From contig NZ_JARGEM010000001.1 of the NCBI RefSeq assembly GCF_029211225.1, forward strand, positions 372,001 to 436,000: 64,000 nt of DNA, in the 5' to 3' direction. The notes under the pieces were generated by a model. That model was given only the letters and a program-made list of their open reading frames with translations, was not told where the DNA came from and searched no databases. Each line of letters opens with the position of its first letter. Positions within the stretch are counted from its first letter, which is position 1. Below are positions 63,396 through 64,000 of the stretch, piece by piece. Position numbers and translations under genes: made by a program. The DNA comes from Antiquaquibacter metalliresistens. Lineage in GTDB: Bacteria > Actinomycetota > Actinomycetes > Actinomycetales > Microbacteriaceae.

Positions 63396-64000
63396 CCATC
63401 GACGACGATGGGCGGCGCAGGGGCTCGCCACGGCCGAGGGTGTCGATCGTGATCCCCGCCTGGAACGAGCAGGACTACCTGGGCGAGTGTCTCGAGGCGA
63501 TCGCCGCTCAGACGGACCCGCCCGATGAGGTCATCGTCGTCGACAACGGCAGCACCGACGCCACCGGCCGCATCGCGGCCTCATACCCCTTCGTCACCGT
63601 CCTCGAGGAGCCCATCCCCGGGATCGTCCCCGCGCGCAATCGCGGACTGAACGCGGCCACGGGCGATGTGCTGGGCAGGATCGACGCCGACAGCATCATC
63701 GACCCGGGCTGGGTCGCCGTCGTCCGTGCACACTTCACACGGGCGGGCACCGACGAGGTGGCGGGAATCACCGGCTCAGGCGACGCGCTCATCGACGGAC
63801 ACCCCGCCCTCGGACACCTCCTCGGCAAGGCCACCCTCGAATACGGCTACTACCCGATCAGCGAGATACTGACAGGCGGCCAGGTCATGGTCGGCTGCAA
63901 CATGGCCATCACCCGCACCGCATGGGAGACCATCCGCGAGGATGCCTTCCCCGACCACACCAAGGTGCACGAGGATCTCGATCTCAGCGTGCTCATCCAC
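63392..64000 (+). CDS. GT2-family glycosyltransferase, 3' partial
   Basis: The frame is open from ATG 63392 to the window end (203 codons). The GT-A fold is clear: VSIVIPAWNEQDYLGECLEA at the N-terminus, VIVVDNGSTDATGRIA, the metal-binding DAD in VLGRIDADSIIDPGW, and the catalytic-base region TKVHEDLDLSVLI at the end. The start overlaps the E1-alpha stop. GT2 enzymes of this type often use polyprenyl-phosphate or lipid acceptors; a C-terminal membrane part, if any, is outside the window. Confidence 0.9.
   Translation, partial: MTIDDDGRRRGSPRPRVSIVIPAWNEQDYLGECLEAIAAQTDPPDEVIVVDNGSTDATGRIAASYPFVTVLEEPIPGIVPARNRGLNAATGDVLGRIDADSIIDPGWVAVVRAHFTRAGTDEVAGITGSGDALIDGHPALGHLLGKATLEYGYYPISEILTGGQVMVGCNMAITRTAWETIREDAFPDHTKVHEDLDLSVLIH

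Noticed and set aside
54827-64000. Right attachment site of the island
   Set aside because: I searched by eye for the tRNA-Ser(GCU) 3' end (GGTTCAAATCCCTCCG) downstream and found none, so no boundary is called.

Overview
This is high-GC DNA from an actinobacterium, most likely a member of the Microbacteriaceae (Microbacterium/Leifsonia-like). That assignment rests on the strong G/C bias at third codon positions, many GTG and TTG starts, dense four-base ATGA/GTGA gene overlaps, TANNNT hexamers directly in front of start codons (leaderless transcripts), and operators of the actinobacterial CebR and DasR types. It is inferred from sequence character only.

Layout. 1-2874: 3' part of bifunctional proline catabolic enzyme putA. 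2888-8617: a two-component system (response regulator frameshifted in this sequence) divergent from a lipoprotein / membrane-fusion / MacB-type ABC operon, with OmpR-type direct repeats between them. 8638-12757: a GntR regulator, an MBL-fold hydrolase, then an Lrp regulator divergent from ddaH-rocD (arginine/ornithine catabolism), which has an interlocked pair of long inverted repeats before rocD. 12767-13798: an oxidoreductase. 13815-22548: an amino-sugar locus. A GNAT protein resembling the C-terminal domain of eukaryotic O-GlcNAcase is divergent from an eight-gene chain: GntR(DasR-like) - sugar kinase - SIS protein - GH84 hexosaminidase - ABC importer (SBP and two permeases) - kynureninase-like protein. 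Two dre-like operators lie in the divergent gap. 22551-28053: HxlR/DoxX pair, acyl-CoA dehydrogenase-like protein, PfkB kinase, F420-type reductase, KtrB/KtrA potassium uptake. 28050-29083: hydrolase and DUF4260 protein. 29200-32620: the circularly permuted ATP-grasp / alpha-E / transglutaminase triplet, a widespread but functionally undefined peptide-modification cassette. 32617-34355: MFS exporter with MarR regulator. 34426-38752: lipase-like hydrolase, a lipoate ligase coupled to heme-type ABC genes hmuU-hmuV, and two small proteins. 38763-44669: complete cellobiose locus cebR-bglC-cebG-cebF-cebE with four CebR-type palindromes. 44760-53194: DHA2 exporter, VanY-type carboxypeptidase, pgm, pheA, lipid kinase, serS, HAD phosphatase. 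53253-54826: tRNA-Ser(UGA), an LCP cell-wall ligase, tRNA-Ser(GCU). 54881-64000: a foreign island beginning at tRNA-Ser(GCU) with integrase, excisionase-like protein and an unknown protein, followed by MMPL transporter, TetR, patatin-like lipase, GT4 glycosyltransferase, an orphan E1-alpha dehydrogenase subunit and a GT2 glycosyltransferase cut by the window end.

Most genes sit in translationally coupled operons and no intergenic stretch exceeds about 260 bp. The best candidates for undescribed biology are the split O-GlcNAcase-like pair under shared dre control, the ATP-grasp/alpha-E/transglutaminase cassette, the interlocked inverted repeats before rocD, and the envelope glycolipid-like cargo of the tRNA-Ser island.
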